A stretch of DNA of 64,000 bases from Nissolia schottii (taxonomy: Eukaryota; Streptophyta; Magnoliopsida; Fabales; Fabaceae), in assembly GCA_003254905.1 (NCBI GenBank), contig QANU01011901.1, forward strand, positions 234,722 through 298,721. The letters are read 5' to 3'. The notes under the pieces are model-generated. The model saw only the letters and a list, made by a program, of their open reading frames with translations, was not told where the DNA came from and did no database searches. Numbering within the stretch: the stretch's first letter is position 1; each line of letters starts with the position of its first letter. The position numbers and the translations under genes were made by a program. Shown here piece after piece: positions 60,255 through 64,000 of the stretch.

Positions 60255-60972
60255 TTGTGGATGCCCTCTGATGCGGGGGAGGACGTATTTTCTGGTTGTT
60301 GTAGCTATAGTGGCTATGGTGTCTCTCTTCTCTCTGGTTTTTGCTCTCTCTTTCTGGTGAGTTCTTGTCCTTCCTTTTCTCTTCGTTTTTCTTACTTAAA
60401 TCCTCTCCTTTTTCCCTCCATCCTCTCTTTTCTCAGATTCCCTGCTGGGGCGTCACTTTCAAGGGCTGCTGGTCAAGGCCCTGGCTATTTGGGTCCTTGT
60501 GCCTGTAGCCCCAACCAGCTTATGTCCCTTTCATTCCTGCCCAATGCTCCCCTCTTTCACCCAAATCCTAGTACAAACAAATTCTCCTTCTGTCCCCTTC
60601 CCTTAAGCCATTAGAAAAGCCCCCAAAACATGTAAAAAGTGCTGCCCACTTTGCTTACTCCCTCAACAAGTTATCAAAGGGTGTCTCGGAGACCCTCAAA
60701 CCTGAATGGGGCTTCTGCTGCTGCTGTTACTAGCTCATATGTGAGAGCGTATTTTTCATTTGGTTCTCAAGGCTCCACAGCTGACCAAAAGGTCTTGGAA
60801 GGATTCCATGACATCTTTGGGATGTTGGGCAGGGTCTAAAGCCCTCCAATCCATTACGCCTCATAGTTCCCCTTTTTGTTCGATTATAGATATGCTAATG
60901 GCATATTTCTTGGCATCACCCTATGCCAAGCCCTTTGTTATCTATAATGGAGACAAGTATTTGTGTGTCTAA
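60255..60972 (+). other. Unrecognised, more G+C-rich block with open frames
   Basis: Three consecutive open stretches (60255-60614, 60639-60839 and 60760-60972) lie in a block richer in G+C than its surroundings. A donor-like ctg|gtgagt (near 60356) and an acceptor-like tttctcag (near 60437) could splice the first. The predicted peptides (Ser/Phe/Leu-rich, then VSRRPSNLNGASAAAV) resemble no family I know. It may be a fragment of a host gene or transposon. Confidence 0.25.
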
Positions 60973-61846
60973 TTTTCCTAATGCTATTCTTAATGCATGT
61001 ATTACAAAAGGGTCTATATCAAGTAGCTAAGAAAGCACCATATTTAATAACTATAACACTAATTATTTAGAATTAATTTAGTCTACACACTATACTTATT
61101 ATATTTTAGTGTTGATTAAATAATTTTTTAATGTGTGTGTTTTTTTAAATATAAAAAAAAATAGATAGAAAGAGTAAATGACACGAGAGAAAAGAAAAGT
61201 TGCATGAGTACATAGTTTGGGACCAAACTAATGACGCAAATATAATTAACTATGAACGGCTTTGTCATGTAACAAAACTTAGCATAAACTGAGAGACTTT
61301 GTTCTGCAACTTTAGAAGATAAAGCATTAATTATTAATTTTCCTTTCAACAAGTGTGGTTTCTGGTATTCGACCTTATGTCCTCAATCGCTTTTTCGCTT
61401 CTGTCTAGAATCGTTATACTATCTGACCCAAAGTCATAGTTACAATGAAGGCCCAACATATTGAAGCCTCAAGGCCTAAAGATCTAAAGTTGTCCAAATC
61501 TAATACAATATTGTGCTTTATGAGCCCATTTTAGAAGGATCCAAGCTTGCATGGCTAAAAATAAATAATACGTAGACCAAAATATAATTAAAAACACGAA
61601 AAAAAAAATTGAAAACGAATCCCGAAAAAAGAAAAGAAAAAATATGCCCTATTCTAATCTTGGATTCATTGCTAGCACAGACAGAAAACAAAAAACCAAA
61701 AAATTCATTGCTAGAAAGGAAATAGAAAAATACCAACCGCGTTATATACTCGTAAGTGGAATATTTGAAAATTAGTTTTGATACCCTGCCAATTTAAAAT
61801 TTATATGATAATTTAATAGCGTGTTTGCATATTAATAAATAGATAT
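60973..61846. other. Intergenic
   Basis: AT-rich with a short poly(A)-rich zone near 61590-61700. No gene is supported. Confidence 0.4.
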
Positions 61847-63068
61847 GTTACATGTACATCCTAAAATCATACACCATACATACACCCGTATTAAAATACG
61901 CTGGACCCCTCAAATAACTGTACCATCCACTTTCTCTCTCACCACACGCGCGTGAACTCACGCACATCACAAAACCTTCCCGCTTCCACTTCCTTCTGTT
62001 TTCTCTCTTCTCTCTCATTGCTCTCATCTCTCGTCACTATTATCCTTCGTTCTTTATTCACTCTCGCCATTGTCATCTCTCGTCGCTCTCTTCACTCTCG
62101 TACCCATATAAAAGATTGTGCACTCAAATCACATATATCAGATTCGGCAAAATACTTAACTGTAGGGTAAGTTTTATGCAAATCTATAAAGTTGTGTGCA
62201 TGTTTTTGAAGTCTTGTGCATGTGAACTAATTTTTATAAAGTATGTCCACTAAAAATGTATAAAGACTGTGAACTTATTTATGTTTAAGTAAAATCACAG
62301 TGTTGTAAACAAGTGCGTAATGTTTGTGCATAAGGTCATATAATGTTTGTGCACATCGTCATATAATGTTTGTGCACTAAAATATGATATCATATTCTGC
62401 AAAAATACTTAACTATGCATTAACTAATATGCATATATGTAAAGTTTATACATTAGAATGTATAAAAGTGTGTGCACATGTATGTGAACTAATTTTTATA
62501 AAGTTTGTCCACTAAAAATGTATAAAGATTGTTAACTTATTTATGTTTGAGTAAAATCGCAGTGTTGTAAACAAGTGCTTAATGTTTGTACACAATGTCA
62601 TATAATGTTTGTGCACATCGTTATATATTGTTTGTGCACTAAAATCTGATATCATATTCTGCAAGATTACTTTGTGCACTCCAATCAAATATCATATTCT
62701 GTAACATACATTCTTACCACCATTATTAAAGGTAGATCTCATCTATTTTAAAAGAAAATCAACCTTTTATCATCTTAATTCTATTTTAATCAACTTTCAC
62801 ATGATAAGAGAATGAAGATGAGGGGGATGAGAAGAATGGCGATGATGAGTGGATGAGAGAATGACGAGGATGACGATGATAAATATAACAGAGCAAGGAA
62901 GAGAGGATGAAGACGATGCGTGAAAACGATGACGAGAACGAGTTCAGGATTGAGACGCGTTGTATATAATTTTAGAAACTGTACGCTATACGTATAATAA
63001 TCATTAATTACGTATAAATAAATAGTGTATGTATGAGTGTATAATTCTGTGGTATATACAGAGCATCT
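61847..63068 (+). mobile_element. TIR DNA element, shorter relative (family B, copy 3)
   Basis: The left end gttacatgtacatcctaaaa...catacatacacccg matches the left end at 56.23 kb and, reversed, the right ends of both elements (catacatacacta...tataccac). A ct-rich leader (61990-62100) and a donor-like gggtaagttt (about 62165) precede a block of gtttgtgca motifs, the same order as in copy 2. The coding part is missing; the distal part (62820-62940) is a gat/gag-rich tract. Confidence 0.6.
62221..62665 (+). repeat. Tandem duplication, about 262-bp unit, in the family B element
   Basis: The block 'tgtgaactaatttttataaag...ccactaaaaatgtataaaga...cagtgttgtaaacaagtgc...tatgatatcatattctgca' starts at 62221 and again at 62483, with about 90% identity by eye. 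A short third piece (aatcaaatatcatattctg) follows. Confidence 0.8.
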
Positions 63069-64000
63069 CTCTTTAATGCCATTTTTGTTGTAGTTGCATT
63101 TTTCTAGGATGTTTCCTGTGTAGCTTTTGTATTGGGTCTTTTCCCATTATTCTTTGTTACAGGGCCCTGTTTTTTTTTGTTTTTTTTTTTTAGCATTTCT
63201 TAACCACTCTTAGTCTCTTATAAAATCAAGTAAAAGAGACGAAATGAAAATGCTTAAAATATTCCCAAACAAAACTTTTTCTGATATTCTGAGTGTGAAA
63301 TCGACATTACCTTTTAGAAAGTAAACTAATATATGTACCTTAAGAATATTAGATTTAGGTGAATGAACCCTCAAAATAAAATAAAAAAGGCGAGAAAAGT
63401 AAAAACTAGATGGAATCTAACAAAGGGGCCAGCCACATAATTTCACAGGCCAGCCAAATCCAGCATCACATATGCAATTCCAACCAAGGTTTCTAAAAGT
63501 TGACAAAAGCATTGCTCGCACATTTACATTTTCTTTTTTCTGTTTTCCCAATTGAGAAATGTTTGTTTTCAACTTACTATATGTATACTATTATTATATA
63601 CTAACATGAATAGGGATAAATATGTTATATATAATAAAGCTGCATTTGGTGTGAAAATTTAATTCATAAATGTCACAACTTTTTTCTCAATTATATCAGG
63701 CCAACTCTTTGGGCTCACCTTTCAAGGCAACGAAGCATCATCTTTCTGCAAAGGGACTGATAAAATACAAGTTAGAACGTTTATTAAAATTATATAGAAG
63801 ACAAAATAATTTTAAACGAAGCGAACATTAATTACTCGAAAACTTATGTCATATATAAGGGCACCCCATATTTGATTCTTTAGAAATTAGACTGCATGTT
63901 CTTGTCGAATATTATTGTATAGTTCTTTATAGACTAATTAAAGCAATGAAAATTTCAACCAAACAACCTTAACTCGTGTCACCAACTCCACTTGTTAGGA
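63069..64000. other. Intergenic to window end
   Basis: AT-rich sequence with poly(T) near 63172-63193. No gene is supported. The right neighbour lies outside the window. Confidence 0.45.

Overview
This is a eukaryotic, AT-rich plant nuclear window. It is most likely from a legume, and soybean or a close relative is the best guess. The signs are intron-rich genes with plant families (PDR-type ABCG transporters, an SBP-box factor, a plastid PPR protein), a plant-type U2 snRNA gene with the plant upstream element, and many plant transposon relics. The species call is an inference; no sequence database was consulted. Two runs of N (35087-35203 and 49102-49179) are assembly gaps, each next to a poly(A) tract.

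Layout. 1-3.3 kb: an S-adenosylmethionine synthetase gene (+) with an intron in its 5' UTR. 3.4-15.7 kb: a transposon-rich stretch with a 168-bp Mutator-like deletion derivative, a complete 2.3-kb non-autonomous LTR retrotransposon, inverted-repeat MITEs, a 2.6-kb MuDR-like element with telomere-like and tandem repeats inside, and a relic of a 'gtttgtgca'-rich element. 16.1-24.8 kb: an intact 24-exon full-size ABCG (PDR) transporter gene (+). 26.16-26.36 kb: a U2 snRNA gene with its own promoter. 27.1-36.7 kb: a second full-size ABCG gene (-), convergent with the first and close to Arabidopsis ABCG37/PDR9. Its exon 3 falls in the first gap. 37.8-39.6 kb: a two-exon P-type PPR gene (-). 41-42.6 kb: F-box and PPR gene fragments. 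43.2-48.6 kb: a ten-exon SPL1/SPL12-type transcription factor gene (-). 49-64 kb: gene-poor, with MITEs, a long hairpin, SSRs, a SINE-like tract and two related TIR elements, one carrying a small decayed two-exon gene.

The five protein-coding genes are independent transcription units with no sign of a shared pathway. The two ABCG genes are paralogues: 20 of the 23 exons visible in both have exactly the same length. I derived each splice site from GT/GC-AG signals plus continuity of the family protein. The summed exons give open frames of 394 aa (SAM synthetase), 1457 aa (ABCG +), about 1449 aa (ABCG -, if its hidden exon 3 is 86 bp), 508 aa (PPR) and 1025 aa (SPL).

I found no convincing undescribed biochemical system. 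The most interesting observations are the convergent ABCG pair enclosing a U2 gene, a GC-AG intron in one ABCG paralogue where the other has GT-AG, a tandemly repeated LTP-type N-terminus, and two TIR element families whose long and short members sit in the same window.
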